A stretch of 64,000 bases of DNA from DATCLS01 sp035296625 (GTDB lineage: Bacteria > Actinomycetota > Acidimicrobiia > Acidimicrobiales > VFJN01), in the NCBI GenBank assembly GCA_035296625.1, contig DATHAO010000011.1, positions 1-64,000 on the forward strand. The letters run 5' to 3'. Positions 45,769 to 57,423 of the stretch are shown piece after piece (position 1 is the stretch's first letter; each line of letters begins with the position of its first letter). The notes beneath the pieces were generated by a model. It made no database searches. It was not told the origin of the DNA and saw only the letters and a list, made by a program, of their open reading frames with translations. A program made the translations under genes and the position numbers.

Positions 45769-47434
45769 GTGTCATCGTCTCTCTCGTCCCTGGTCGCCCA
45801 CGACCTGACGCTGTCCATCGGGCCGCGCACCCTGCTCGCCAGGGTCGACCTCAGTGTCGGCCCCGGCACCCGTCTGGGCTTGATCGGCCCGAACGGCGCC
45901 GGCAAGTCGACGCTGCTGCGCACGCTCGCCGGCCTGAGGGCGCCCGACGGCGGCCGGGTCCGCGTGACGCCGGCGGCGGCCACGGTCGGCTACCTGCCGC
46001 AGGAGCCGCATCCCCGTCCCGGCGAGACCGTCGCCGAGCTGCTGACCCGGCGTACCGGCGTGGCGGAGGCCAGCGCCGTTCTCGACGCCGCCATCGCGGC
46101 GCTGGCGGCCGCCGCGCCCGGGGCCGACGACGCCTACGCCGCCGCCCTCGACCGGTGGCTGGCGCTCGGCGGGGCCGACATCGACGCGCGGGCCGGGGCC
46201 GTGGCCGACGACCTCGGCCTGCCCACGGCCCTGCTCGACCGTCCGGTGGCCGGCCTGTCGGGCGGCCAGGCGGCCCGGGCCCAGCTGGCGGCGCTGCTGC
46301 TCGCCCGCTTCGACGTGTTCCTGCTCGACGAGCCGACGAACGACCTCGACACAGATGGGCTCGACCGCCTGCAGCGCTTCGTCGACGGCCTGGCCGGGCC
46401 GAGCGTGATCGTCTCGCACGACCGGGCGTTCCTCGAGCGGACGGTCACGGCGGTCGCCGAGATCGACGACCACGACGGCTCGCTGCGCCGCTTCGACGGC
46501 GGGTGGCTGGCCTACCTCGACGAGCGGCGGCGGGTCCGCCAGCACGCCGAGGAGGACTACGAGACCTACGTCGACCGCCGCGACGCCCTGACCCAGCGGG
46601 CCCGCACCCAGCGAGAGTGGTCGGCGAAGGGCATCAAGCGGGTGAAGACCTCGGGCGAGCGCGACAAGTTCATCCGCCACCACAACGCGGCCATGTCCGA
46701 GAAGCTGGCCGGCAAGGCGCGGCGCACCGAGCAGGCGCTGTCCCGGCTCGAGTCGATCGACAAGCCGTGGGAGGGCTGGGACCTGCGCCTCGAGATCGCC
46801 GATGCCGGCCGCAGCGGCGACATCGTCGCACGGCTCGACGGCGCCGTCGTCGAGCACCCCGCGCCCGACGGCGGCCCCGGCTTCCGCCTGCCCGGTCACG
46901 CTGGAGGTGCGCTTCGGCGATCGCGTTGCGGTCGTCGGCGCCAACGGCTCGGGCAAGACGACGCTGCTCGACGCCCTGCTCGGGCGGGCGCCGTTGGCCG
47001 AGGGCACCGCGTGGCTCGGACCGGGCGTGGTCGCCGGCGAGATCAGCCAGGGCCGCGACGTCTTCGACGGGGCCCGCAGCCTGCTCGACGGCTTCCAGGC
47101 GGCCAGCGGCATCGCCACGCTGTCCGAGTCGCGGTCCGTGCTCGCCAAGTTCGGCCTCGGCGCCGACCACGTCGGCCGGGCCGCCGGCTCGCTGTCGCCC
47201 GGCGAGCGCACGCGGGCCACGCTCGCCGTGCTCCAGGCTCGCGGCGTCAACCTGCTCGTGCTCGACGAGCCCACGAACCACCTCGACCTGCCGGCGATCG
47301 AGCAACTCGAACAGGCCGTGGCGGCCTTCACCGGCACCCTCGTGCTGGTCACCCACGACCGTCGGCTGCTCGAGGGCGTGGGGGTGACCTCGACGGTCCA
47401 GGTGGCCGACGGCGCCGTGACCGTTCCCGTCTGA
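45769..47434 (+). CDS. ABC-F family ATPase, apparent frameshift between the two ATPase domains
   Basis: ABC-F proteins are soluble, two-domain ATPases that act on the ribosome E site; some protect against antibiotics. From the GTG at 45769 (GGAG upstream), domain 1 has Walker A GPNGAGKST at 40-48, signature LSGGQAARAQLA and LLDEPTNDLD, then the linker (QRARTQREWSAKGIKRVKTS). Domain 2 (Walker A GANGSGKTT, near 46937-46963; LSPGERTRATLA; LLVLDEPTNHLD) is in the next frame. The switch lies near 46885-46895, at CGC-CTG-CCC-GGT. One base too many or two too few would explain it. Either a sequencing/assembly indel, a real mutation, or +1 slippage on CCC. Convergent with the esterase gene. Confidence 0.8.
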
Positions 47435-47550
47435 GCCGCGCCGCAGGAGGCGCGCCGCCGACCGGACTGGCCACTCCCGTCACGGCCACCACGGCTGCGC
47501 ATCGAGCTGATCACGCCGACCGCCTGAGCCCACCGGCGTCGGGTCGACGT

Positions 47551-47569
47551 CGGAGCGGAGTCCGCTCCG
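47551..47569. terminator. bidirectional hairpin between convergent genes
   Basis: CGGAGCGGA-G-TCCGCTCCG: 9-bp arms around one central base (folding as RNA would open the innermost pairs). It sits 117 nt after the ABC-F stop and 18 nt after the esterase stop. Confidence 0.5.
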
Positions 47570-47586
47570 CGCCGGAGTCCGGCCGG

Positions 47587-48867
47587 TCAGACCCGGTCGG
47601 AGGTCACGGCCTCGGCGGGCGTCGCCCCGCCGTGCTCGCTGCGCACCACGGCGAGGAATCGCTCGACGGCGTGCACCGTGTGATGCGTCCGCACCGACGG
47701 GAACACGTCGAACGCGTGCTGGGCCCGGGGCAGCTCGCCGTAGACGACGGGCTGCAGCGACGCCGACCGGAGCAGGCCGGCGAAGGACCGTGCCTGCTCG
47801 ACCGGCACGACTGTGTCGTTCGTGCCGTGCAGCACGAAGCACGGCGGGGCGTCGGGCCGCACGTGGCTCATCGGCGAGGCCTGGTCGTAGCGCTCGCGGT
47901 CGTCGGCCAAGGGCGTCTTGAACACGCTGCGCTCGAGCAGCGGGGCCAGGCGGGGGTTGGCGGTGCCGTCGCGGTTCGTGAAGTCGTAGACGCCGTAGAA
48001 CGGGACGGCGGCGGCAACGCTCGTGTCGGCGTCCTCGAAGCCGGGCTGGAACGCGGCGACGTCGGGGGTGAGCGCCGCGAGCGCCGCCAGATGACCACCG
48101 GCCGAGCCGCCCGTGATGGCGAGGAACGACGGGTCGCCGCCGTGTTGCTCGATCGTCTCCCGGATCCAGGCGATCGCCCGCTTCACGTCCACGATGTGAT
48201 CAGGCCACGACGAGCGGGGGCTCAGCCGGTAGTTGATGGCCACGCAGACCCAACCGCGCTCGGCCAGGTGCGCCATGAGTGGCTGGGCCTGGCCCCGCTT
48301 CTGGCCCATGACCCAGGCACCGCCGTGCACCTGCAGCAGCACAGGGGCCCCGGCGTCGGCGGGCAGGTCGGCCCGCCGCAGTACGTCGAGGCTGTTGCGC
48401 CGGCCGAACTCGCCATACGCGACGTTGCCCGCGACCACGTAGCGGCGTGTCTGTCGTAGGTCGGGCACGAGCAGGGCCCGCCGGGTGAGCGGCACGTCCG
48501 GCAGCGGGGTGAACGGCTCCGTGATGCGGGTGCGGTAGCCGGGGCCGAGGTCGTCCTGGAGGGCGGCCTCCAGCACGTCGCCGGTCGCCTGGGCGTCGCG
48601 GTGCAGCTGCCAGAGCCCCCGGAACGACGCTGCGGTCAGTGCGAGGCCGAGCGCGCCGCGGACGTTGCGGACGCCGCCGCGACGGGCGGCGAGAACGCCG
48701 GTCACCGCCTGGACGGCCATGGTCTGCATCGGCATCTCGGAGGTGGGCAGGCCCGTGACGAACGCGATCGGTGCACCCGGGCCGTAGCGGTCGAGCGGTC
48801 GCAGGGCCGTGGCCGTGGCCGCCGCCCCCAGGGCGCGCTCTAGCAGGAACCGGTTGGAGGGCCTCAC
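47587..48867 (-). CDS. alpha/beta hydrolase (HSL-type esterase/lipase)
   Basis: A 426-residue esterase of the hormone-sensitive-lipase group. Oxyanion motif HGGAWVMG, nucleophile serine in ITGGSAGGHLAAL (Gly in the place of the usual Asp before Ser), acid in LHGTNDTVVP and His in RAQHAFDVFP. About 150 N-terminal residues precede the catalytic fold and include hydrophobic stretches, so membrane association is possible. Substrate probably a short- or medium-chain ester. Start GTG 48865-48867 with AGAGGAG 5 nt upstream. Convergent with the ABC-F gene. Confidence 0.87.
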   Translation of the reverse strand: MRPSNRFLLERALGAAATATALRPLDRYGPGAPIAFVTGLPTSEMPMQTMAVQAVTGVLAARRGGVRNVRGALGLALTAASFRGLWQLHRDAQATGDVLEAALQDDLGPGYRTRITEPFTPLPDVPLTRRALLVPDLRQTRRYVVAGNVAYGEFGRRNSLDVLRRADLPADAGAPVLLQVHGGAWVMGQKRGQAQPLMAHLAERGWVCVAINYRLSPRSSWPDHIVDVKRAIAWIRETIEQHGGDPSFLAITGGSAGGHLAALAALTPDVAAFQPGFEDADTSVAAAVPFYGVYDFTNRDGTANPRLAPLLERSVFKTPLADDRERYDQASPMSHVRPDAPPCFVLHGTNDTVVPVEQARSFAGLLRSASLQPVVYGELPRAQHAFDVFPSVRTHHTVHAVERFLAVVRSEHGGATPAEAVTSDRV

Positions 48868-48950
48868 GGCGACTCCTCTCACGTCGAGGGCACCGGGCGG
48901 AAGCGTACGACGCCGTCGCTCCGACGGTCGAGCCGCCGACCAGGGCCCCC

Positions 48951-49481
48951 CTACCCCGACGGTGGCCGGCGCATGCACACCCGCAACGCGGGGTCGAGCC
49001 CGGCGGCGGCCTCGTCGCGCACCCGGGCGGCGAGCTCGGGTCCGATCTCCTCCGGCCCCAGCACCACGTAGCCGCGCCGCTCGTAAAAGGGCCGATTCCA
49101 CGCCACATCGCGGAAAGTCGTGAGCGTGACGGACCCGCTCCCCCACCCGGCCGCCGCCTCGGCCACGGCGGCGAGAAGGGCGGTGCCGATCCCGCGTCCC
49201 TGGGCGGCGGGATCGACCGAGACCTCCTCCACGTGGGTGTCGCCGTCGACGACGTCGGCGACGAGGAACCCCGCGACGACGCCGGCGTCGACCGCGACCC
49301 ACGCGCGGCCGGCGGCCACCCAGGCGGTCAGCCCCTCGACGTGGATCGGCGGGTCGTCGGCGCGCTCGGCGATGCGGGAGTCGTCGACCTCGGCGAAGCG
49401 CCGCCCGGCCGCTGCGCTCACGGCCCGCATGCGCGCGACGTCACCGGCCGCGGCCGGCCGCACGACCACGCCGCCGGTCAC
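48951..49481 (-). CDS. GNAT family N-acetyltransferase
   Basis: A 176-residue acetyltransferase with VVVRPAAAGDVARMRAVSAA at the N-terminus, EEVSVDPAAQGRGIGTALLA as the acetyl-CoA pyrophosphate loop (Q-x-x-G-x-G/A) and NRPFYERRGYVVLG as motif B. Substrate unknown. Start taken at GTG 49479-49481, 29 bp after the M16 peptidase stop; the frame is open upstream but overlaps the peptidase gene. Probably cotranscribed with pnp and the peptidase. Confidence 0.85.
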   Translation of the reverse strand: MTGGVVVRPAAAGDVARMRAVSAAAGRRFAEVDDSRIAERADDPPIHVEGLTAWVAAGRAWVAVDAGVVAGFLVADVVDGDTHVEEVSVDPAAQGRGIGTALLAAVAEAAAGWGSGSVTLTTFRDVAWNRPFYERRGYVVLGPEEIGPELAARVRDEAAAGLDPALRVCMRRPPSG

Positions 49482-49510
49482 GGGCGCCGCAGCGGGGCGC
49501 CCGCCCGACC

Positions 49511-50767
49511 TCACGCGAGGTCGGCGTCGTCGAGGGGGCCGATGACGGTGAGCGTGCGCTGGCCGCCGAACACGTCGGCGGCGACGCGGGCGACGTCGTC
49601 GCCCGTGACCGCCCTGATGCGGGCCAGCTGCTCGTCGACCGTCACGACCTCGTCGCGCGCCATGAGGCTGCGACCCAGGCGCGCCATGCGTGACCCCGAG
49701 TCCTCGAGACCGAGGACGAGCGATCCCTCGATGAAGCCCTTGGCCACCGTGAGCTCGGACTCGGTCACGCCCGACGCCACGATCTTGGCGATCTCGTCGT
49801 CGATGACCGCCAGCAGCTCGCCGACGCGACCGGGGGCAGTACCCGCGTAGACGCCGGCGCAGCCGGAATCTGCGTAGGTCGAGGCCCACGAGTACACGGA
49901 GTAGCAGAGGCCCCGCTCTTCGCGGACCTCCTGGAACAGGCGGCTCGACATGCCGCCGCCCAGCACCTGGTTGGCCACGGTGAGGGCGTAGCGGTCGTCG
50001 TTGTCGTGGTCGAGGCCCCGCCACCCCATGGCTATGTGCGCTTGCTCGGTGTCGTCGCGGCTGACCACCCGCGACTCGGGCGGCGTCGTCGGGGCCTCGC
50101 GCACGGGCGCGTCGCCGCCCGACAGGGGCGCGAGTGACCGCTCGAACGCCGCCGCCACGTCGTCGTGGTCGAGGTCGCCCGCGGCGGTGACCACCATGTT
50201 CCGGGGCCGGTACCAGTGGGCGAAGAACTCGGCGATCTGGTCGCGGGTGACGGCCTCGACCGTCTCGCGGTCGCCGAGCACCTCGCGCCCGAGCGGGTGC
50301 CCGGGGAACAGCGACTCGGCCAGAAGCGTGTGGACGTGGTCCTCGGGCATGTCGAGGTTCATGAGGATCTCTTCGAGGATCACCTGCCGCTCGGCGTCGA
50401 CCTCGTGAGGTCGGAACAGCGGGTCGGTGAGCACGTCGCCGAGGATGTCGAAGCCCAGCTGGGCCTGCGACGCCGGCAGCCGCGTGTAGTACGCGGTGTG
50501 CTCGCGGCTGGTGAACGCGTTCATCTCGCCGCCGACTGCGTCGATCGCCTCGGCGATCTGGCGGGCGGTGCGGGCGGTCGTGCCCTTGAACAGGAGGTGC
50601 TCGAGGAAGTGCGACGCCCCGGCCAGCGCAGCGGGCTCGTCGCGTCCGCCTACGCCGACCCAGGCGCCGACCGTCACCGAACGGGCCTCCGGCATGCGCT
50701 CGGTGACGAGACGGATGCCGTTGGCCAGCCGGATGTCCTCGATGTCCTCGACGGTCGAGTCGGCCAA
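49511..50767 (-). CDS. M16 family zinc metallopeptidase (PepR/processing peptidase-like)
   Basis: Insulinase-family peptidase. Inverted zinc motif HFLEH at 53-57, with the distal Glu in VILEEILMN, and the C-terminal inactive half (HIAMGWRGLDHDN, GGGMSSRLFQEVREERGLCY). The pnp-M16 gene order is conserved in actinobacteria. Start is uncertain: I place it at a TTG (50765-50767), 7 nt after the pnp stop with GAGG in front, giving 418 residues; GTG 50807-50809 inside pnp is an alternative without a ribosome-binding site. Confidence 0.9.
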   Translation of the reverse strand: MADSTVEDIEDIRLANGIRLVTERMPEARSVTVGAWVGVGGRDEPAALAGASHFLEHLLFKGTTARTARQIAEAIDAVGGEMNAFTSREHTAYYTRLPASQAQLGFDILGDVLTDPLFRPHEVDAERQVILEEILMNLDMPEDHVHTLLAESLFPGHPLGREVLGDRETVEAVTRDQIAEFFAHWYRPRNMVVTAAGDLDHDDVAAAFERSLAPLSGGDAPVREAPTTPPESRVVSRDDTEQAHIAMGWRGLDHDNDDRYALTVANQVLGGGMSSRLFQEVREERGLCYSVYSWASTYADSGCAGVYAGTAPGRVGELLAVIDDEIAKIVASGVTESELTVAKGFIEGSLVLGLEDSGSRMARLGRSLMARDEVVTVDEQLARIRAVTGDDVARVAADVFGGQRTLTVIGPLDDADLA

Positions 50768-50774
50768 GGGGACC

Positions 50775-53168
<2,394 letters not shown>

Positions 53169-53223
53169 CGTTCGCTCTCCTCTCCGGCGACCCTCGGTCA
53201 CCGGTTTCGGGGCGGCGGGGCCA

Positions 53224-53256
53224 GTTCCCAGTCGGCGGCCCCCACGTCGTGGGAAC
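53224..53256 (-). promoter_or_regulatory. hairpins in the pnp leader
   Basis: GTTCCCA (53224-53230) pairs with TGGGAAC (53250-53256). Two overlapping alternatives exist: CCCACG-T-CGTGGG at 53241-53253, and CAGTCG (53229-53234) with CGACTG (53260-53265). PNPase autoregulation through a processed 5' stem is known in enterobacteria; its operation here is an inference. Confidence 0.35.
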
Positions 53257-53347
53257 GGGCGACTGACAACTGACCGGTGCCGCCGATCTCGGTTGTCACC
53301 CGGAGCCGTATCCGCCGGCTCACGGGGTTCTGCACCAGTATGCGACA

Positions 53348-53371
53348 CGAGCGGCCCCGAGAGGCCGCTCG
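53348..53371 (-). terminator. hairpin after rpsO
   Basis: CGAGCGGCC/GGCCGCTCG, a perfect 9-bp stem with a 6-nt loop, starting 12 nt after the rpsO stop. It may end rpsO transcription or act as the processing site between rpsO and pnp. Confidence 0.65.
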
Positions 53372-53383
53372 GCTCGCTTCGAC

Positions 53384-53656
53384 CTACCGGCGGAGGCCGT
53401 TCTTGGCGATGATCGCCCGATAGCGCTCGACGTCGTTGGACCGGACGTAGTCCAGCAGGCGACGCCGCCGACCGACGAGCTGCAGCAGCCCCCGGCGGGA
53501 GTGGTGGTCCTTCTTGTGCTTGGACAGGTGCTGGTTGAGGTGGTTGATGCGCGTGGTGAGCAGCGCGATCTGCACCTCGGGCGAGCCCGTGTCGCTGTCG
53601 TGGAGCTTGTTGTCGGCGATGATGCCGGACTTGGCGGCGTCGATCTGATCGGACAC
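53384..53656 (-). CDS. rpsO: 30S ribosomal protein S15
   Basis: Primary 16S rRNA-binding protein of the 30S platform. The 90-residue protein is full length and carries the family signature (DTGSPEVQIALLTTRINHLN, HKKDHHSRRGLLQLVGRRRR). GTG start at 53654-53656 preceded by GAAGGAA. Upstream of pnp, as in most bacteria. Confidence 0.98.
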   Translation of the reverse strand: MSDQIDAAKSGIIADNKLHDSDTGSPEVQIALLTTRINHLNQHLSKHKKDHHSRRGLLQLVGRRRRLLDYVRSNDVERYRAIIAKNGLRR

Positions 53657-53764
53657 GTGTGCCTGTTCCTTCGGATGGGTGACTGATTACCCGGCCCCTG
53701 CGGTCGGCGAGGCCGGACCCGGAGCAGCCGACAACGCTACCAGCAGCGTTACCCAGTGCGCGAA

Positions 53765-54991
53765 TCAGCTCGCGGTCTGGGTCGCGGTCGAGCCGGGCTG
53801 GTCGACGGTCCAGGTGTAGCGGGCCGGCCGGTGCTGCTCGGGTCCGGTGCGGAACTGCAGCGGGGGCGTGAGGCGCCGCACCCAGGCGTGGGGGCCGAGG
53901 AACACGTCCTCGATCTGGGCGGTCGTGGCGTCGGGGCGGAGGCCGGCGGCCCCGAGCGCCGCGGCGCGGACCCGGGCGAGGGGTCCGTCGAGCAGCTGGG
54001 CGACCACGGCCGGCAGCGTCTCGGGGTCCTTCAGCACCCACGAGTGCGTGCCGCCACGGATGGTCACGAGCGTGCCGTTGGACCGCCGGGCGGCGTCGAC
54101 GGCCGTGCGGTACGGCACGGCGACGTCGCGGTCGCCGTGGATGACCACCACCGGCACCCGGCTGTCGGCCAGCTCCTCGAGCATCTGGCCGGTGCCCTGC
54201 GACCGCAGGAGCGAGATCGCCGGGCCGAGCAGCCGCCACGGCTTCACGGCGTGACCGACGAGCGTGGGTACGACCAGGCGGCCGAGCTTGGCGGCCTGGC
54301 GGGGGTCGCTGAGCCACGGGAGGGTCGAGAGCGTGTCGAGGGCCAGCAGCGCCGCCACGGCGAGAAGCACCGGCGGGGCGAAGCGCGAGACGCCGATCAG
54401 CTTGTCCCACAGGTCGCCCACGGCGGCGTCGATGAGGATCACCGCGATCGCCCGGTCGGGGTTCTCCGCGGCGAGCTGGGCCACGAGCCGGCCGCCCATC
54501 GAGTGGCCGGCGAACACCGCCCGGCGGATGCCCAGCTCGTCGAGCACGCGCCCGAGCAGGCGGACGTAGGCGTCGAGGTTGGCGCCGTCGGTGGGCAGGC
54601 CCTGGGTGCCGCCGTGGCCGGCGACGTCGATCGCCACCACCTTGAAGCCCATGCGCACGAGGCGCGACAGCGTCTGGGCGTAGAGGATGCCCTCGGCCGT
54701 GAACCCGTGGACCAGCACGACGGGTAGCCCCTGGCCGCACACGGCCACCCCCACGCGGTGCTCGTCGTCGAGCACGATCTCGTGGCGGGCCAGGCGGGGC
54801 ACGACCACGAGCGGGGCCTCGCTGTCGGCGTCGCCCCGCAGCGGCCCGACGATGGGGTCGCGCGAGCGCCGGGCGCCCGCGTCCGCGTTCGGCAGCGGGA
54901 TCACGGTGGCGAGCGCCGCCTCGGGCGCCACCGGGCCGCCGCCGGGCCGGCCCTTCCCGGGACTCGGCCCGGTCGTGTCATCTCGTGCCAT
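53765..54991 (-). CDS. alpha/beta fold hydrolase
   Basis: A 408-residue hydrolase. VLVHGFTAEGILY (oxyanion loop), nucleophile Ser in AGHSMGGRLVAQLA, acid in IHGDRDVAVP and His in GGTHSWVL define the catalytic fold (about residues 85-345), flanked by a disordered N-terminus and a 60-residue C-terminal extension. A hydrophobic cap segment (PPVLLAVAALLALDTL) suggests a lipid-like substrate or membrane contact. ATG 54989-54991 has GGAGGACC in front. Between ribF and rpsO, not part of the usual core block. Confidence 0.87.
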   Translation of the reverse strand: MARDDTTGPSPGKGRPGGGPVAPEAALATVIPLPNADAGARRSRDPIVGPLRGDADSEAPLVVVPRLARHEIVLDDEHRVGVAVCGQGLPVVLVHGFTAEGILYAQTLSRLVRMGFKVVAIDVAGHGGTQGLPTDGANLDAYVRLLGRVLDELGIRRAVFAGHSMGGRLVAQLAAENPDRAIAVILIDAAVGDLWDKLIGVSRFAPPVLLAVAALLALDTLSTLPWLSDPRQAAKLGRLVVPTLVGHAVKPWRLLGPAISLLRSQGTGQMLEELADSRVPVVVIHGDRDVAVPYRTAVDAARRSNGTLVTIRGGTHSWVLKDPETLPAVVAQLLDGPLARVRAAALGAAGLRPDATTAQIEDVFLGPHAWVRRLTPPLQFRTGPEQHRPARYTWTVDQPGSTATQTAS

Positions 54992-55167
54992 CGGTCCTCC
55001 GACCAACGTTCAGTCGGCCGCACCGGTGCGGCACGGGGATGGTGGGTGAACCATAAGCCACGCATGTGACAAAACGGTGGTCGGTGGCGCAAGGTCGTGT
55101 GCCGGCCACGATGCGTCGCCGTGGCGGCGGGCGGACCCGAGCCGGCCCCCCGCCGGCGGCCGGCGGC

Positions 55168-55229
55168 CGGATCAGCCGGCGTCCGGCGCCCCGGTCAGCC
55201 GGTGGCCGGCAGTCGGATCAGCCGGCGTC
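55168..55229. repeat. duplicated 3' end of ribF
   Basis: CGGATCAGCCGGCGTC occurs at 55168-55183 and 55214-55229, 46 bp apart; the right copy covers the ribF stop. The 226-base gap to the hydrolase gene otherwise holds GC-rich sequence with no recognisable feature. Confidence 0.7.
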
Positions 55230-56177
55230 GAGGATGCGGCGGGCGTCCTCGCAGTCGCGCCCGATCTGCTCGATCAGGGCCACGACCGACGTGAAGCGCT
55301 CCTCGCCCCGCAGCCGCTCCACGAAGCGTACGCGGGCCTGCTCGTCGTAGAGGTCGCCCGAGAAGTCGAGCAGGTGGGCCTCGAGCATGCTGGCGTCGGC
55401 CGTCTCGTAGAACGTGGGCCGGCGGCCGAGCGACAGGGCGGCCGCGTGCACGACGGCGTCGGGCCGGACGTACCAGCCGGCGTAGATGCCGTCGGCCGGC
55501 AGCAGGATGCTACCCGGCACCGACACGTTGGCCGTCGGGTAGCCCAGCTGGGTGCCGCCCCGGGCGTCGCCGTGGCTCACGACGCCGCGCACCTCGTGGG
55601 GGCGGCCGAGCAGGGCCGCGGCCCCGGTGACGTCGCCGGCGGACAGCAGGCGGCGGATGCGGGTCGACGACACCTGGTCGCCGGCGTCCGCGGGCGACCC
55701 GGCCGCGCCGACCAGCTCGAGGCCCTCGACGGTGAAGCCCAGCTGGGCACCCAGCTTGCGCAGCAGGGGCACGTTGCCGGCCCGGCCGTGGCCGAAGTGG
55801 AAGTCCTCGCCGACCACGACGGTGCGGGCGTTGAGGCAGCCCACCAGCACCTCGTGCACGAAGTCCTCGGCGCTCTCGGTGCTGCGCCGCTCGTCGAACG
55901 TCACCACGAGGCAGTAGTCGACGCCGGTCTCGGCCAGCAGCTCGATCTTCTGGTCGAGGTCGGTGAGCAGGAGGGGCGCGGACGCCGGCCGCACCACCGA
56001 GGCCGGGTGGCGGTCGAAGGTCACCACCGCGCTGCGCAAGCCCAGCGCGGCCGCCCGCCGGCGCACCTCGGAGATCACCGCGCGGTGCCCGAGGTGCACG
56101 CCGTCGTAGGCCCCGATCGTGATCGCCGTGCCTTCCGCGGGCCGGGGGCAGGCGGTCTGGTCGCGCAGCACCTCCAT
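55218..56177 (-). CDS. ribF: bifunctional riboflavin kinase/FMN adenylyltransferase
   Basis: Makes FMN and then FAD. The 319-residue protein has the nucleotidyltransferase domain (TIGAYDGVHLGHRAVI with the GxHxGH-like motif; FDRHPASVV; SSTRIRRLLSAGDV) and the C-terminal riboflavin kinase domain (GVVSHGDARGGTQLGYPTAN, DGIYAGWYV, EAHLLDFSGDLYDEQARVRF). ATG 56175-56177; TACGCT lies 9 nt upstream and no Shine-Dalgarno is seen. In most actinobacteria it follows truB directly; here two sulfur-metabolism genes come between. Confidence 0.96.
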   Translation of the reverse strand: MEVLRDQTACPRPAEGTAITIGAYDGVHLGHRAVISEVRRRAAALGLRSAVVTFDRHPASVVRPASAPLLLTDLDQKIELLAETGVDYCLVVTFDERRSTESAEDFVHEVLVGCLNARTVVVGEDFHFGHGRAGNVPLLRKLGAQLGFTVEGLELVGAAGSPADAGDQVSSTRIRRLLSAGDVTGAAALLGRPHEVRGVVSHGDARGGTQLGYPTANVSVPGSILLPADGIYAGWYVRPDAVVHAAALSLGRRPTFYETADASMLEAHLLDFSGDLYDEQARVRFVERLRGEERFTSVVALIEQIGRDCEDARRILDAG

Positions 56178-56186
56178 CGGCGCGGC

Positions 56187-56192
56187 AGCGTA
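56187..56192 (-). promoter_or_regulatory. -10 element of ribF
   Basis: TACGCT on the minus strand with 9 nt to the ATG. Confidence 0.45.
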
Positions 56193-56268
56193 CCGGGCGG
56201 CGCCCCTCGGACCGGTCGACATCCGATCCCCTGGTATTGACCCCGAGAGGAGCGGCCCGCGGCCGAAG

Positions 56269-57423
56269 TCACACGCCGTTCAGTGCCTCGCGGAGGTCCT
56301 CGACCAGGTCCCAGGCGGTCTCGATGCCCACCGACAGGCGGATCAGGCCCGCGTCGACGGCGAGCGGCGAGCCGGCGGCGGACGCGTGGGTCATCAGGGC
56401 CGGGTGCTCGATCAGGGACTCGACCGCCCCGAGCGACTCGGCGAGCGTGAACAGGCGGGTGCGCTCGGCGACCTTGAGCGCCGCCTGCTCGCCGCCCCGT
56501 ACGACGAAGGACACCATGCCCCCGAAGTCGCGCATCTGGCGGGCGGCGACGTCGTGGCCCGGGTGGTCGGCCAAGCCCGGCCACATGACGCGCTCGACGG
56601 CGGGATGGCCGGCGAGCGCCTCGGCCACGGCTCGGGCGTTGGCGCAGTGACGGTCCATGCGGACCGCCAGCGTCTTCACCCCGCGGAGCACGAGGTAGCA
56701 GTCGAACGGCGAGGGCACGGCGCCCGCGGCGTTCTGCAGGAACCGCACGCGCTCGGCCAGCCCGGCGTCGCCGGTGGCCAGGAGGCCACCCACCACATCG
56801 GAGTGCCCGCCGACGTACTTGGTCGACGAGTGCACGACCACGTCGGCCCCGAGCGCCAGGGGCTGCTGCAGGTAGGGCGTGGCGAACGTGTTGTCGACCA
56901 CGAGCAGCGCCCCGTGGGCGTGGGCCACCTCGGCTACCGCTGCGATGTCGACGACGGACAGGGCCGGGTTCGTGGGGGTCTCGGCCCACACGAGGCGAGT
57001 CCCCTCGGGCCAGTCGGCGGCGAGGCGGTCGGCATGGCGCAGGTCGCGCGGCACCCACGGGTGACCGGTTGGGCCGACGACCTTGTCGATCAGGCGGAAC
57101 GTGCCGCCGTAGGCGTCGTCGCCGAGCACGACGCCCTCGCCTGGGCCGAGCAGCCGCAGCACGGCGTCGCTGGCCGCCAGGCCCGACGCGAACGCCAAGC
57201 CGTGGCGGACGCCCTCCAGCGAGGCCACGCACGCCTCGAGCGCCGCTCGGGTGGGGTTGCCGCTCCGGCCGTACTCGTAGCCCTGGTGCTCGCCCACGGC
57301 CCGCTGGGCGAACGTGGTCGACAGCGTAAGCGGCGGCACCACGGCGCCGGTGGTGGGATCCGGCGCCTGGCCGACGTGGATGGCGCGCGTCTCGAAGCCG
57401 TCGCGGTGGTCGGACGCGCTCAC
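56269..57423 (-). CDS. cystathionine gamma-synthase/gamma-lyase
   Basis: PLP enzyme of the Cys/Met metabolism family. The 384-residue protein has YGRSGNPTRAALEACVASLE, AETPTNPALSVVDI, VVDNTFATPYLQQP, the Schiff-base Lys202 in HSSTKYVGGHSDVVGG and IRLSVGIETAWDLVEDL. Synthase (MetB) and lyase cannot be separated safely from sequence; coupling to cystathionine beta-synthase favours reverse transsulfuration (homocysteine to cysteine). GTG start 57421-57423 overlaps the upstream gene's stop (GTGA). Confidence 0.92.
   Translation of the reverse strand: MSASDHRDGFETRAIHVGQAPDPTTGAVVPPLTLSTTFAQRAVGEHQGYEYGRSGNPTRAALEACVASLEGVRHGLAFASGLAASDAVLRLLGPGEGVVLGDDAYGGTFRLIDKVVGPTGHPWVPRDLRHADRLAADWPEGTRLVWAETPTNPALSVVDIAAVAEVAHAHGALLVVDNTFATPYLQQPLALGADVVVHSSTKYVGGHSDVVGGLLATGDAGLAERVRFLQNAAGAVPSPFDCYLVLRGVKTLAVRMDRHCANARAVAEALAGHPAVERVMWPGLADHPGHDVAARQMRDFGGMVSFVVRGGEQAALKVAERTRLFTLAESLGAVESLIEHPALMTHASAAGSPLAVDAGLIRLSVGIETAWDLVEDLREALNGV

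Noticed and set aside
53169..54740. Long upstream extension of pnp over rpsO and the hydrolase gene
   Set aside because: No homology, crosses two real genes, and the ATG at 53168 has a strong ribosome-binding site.
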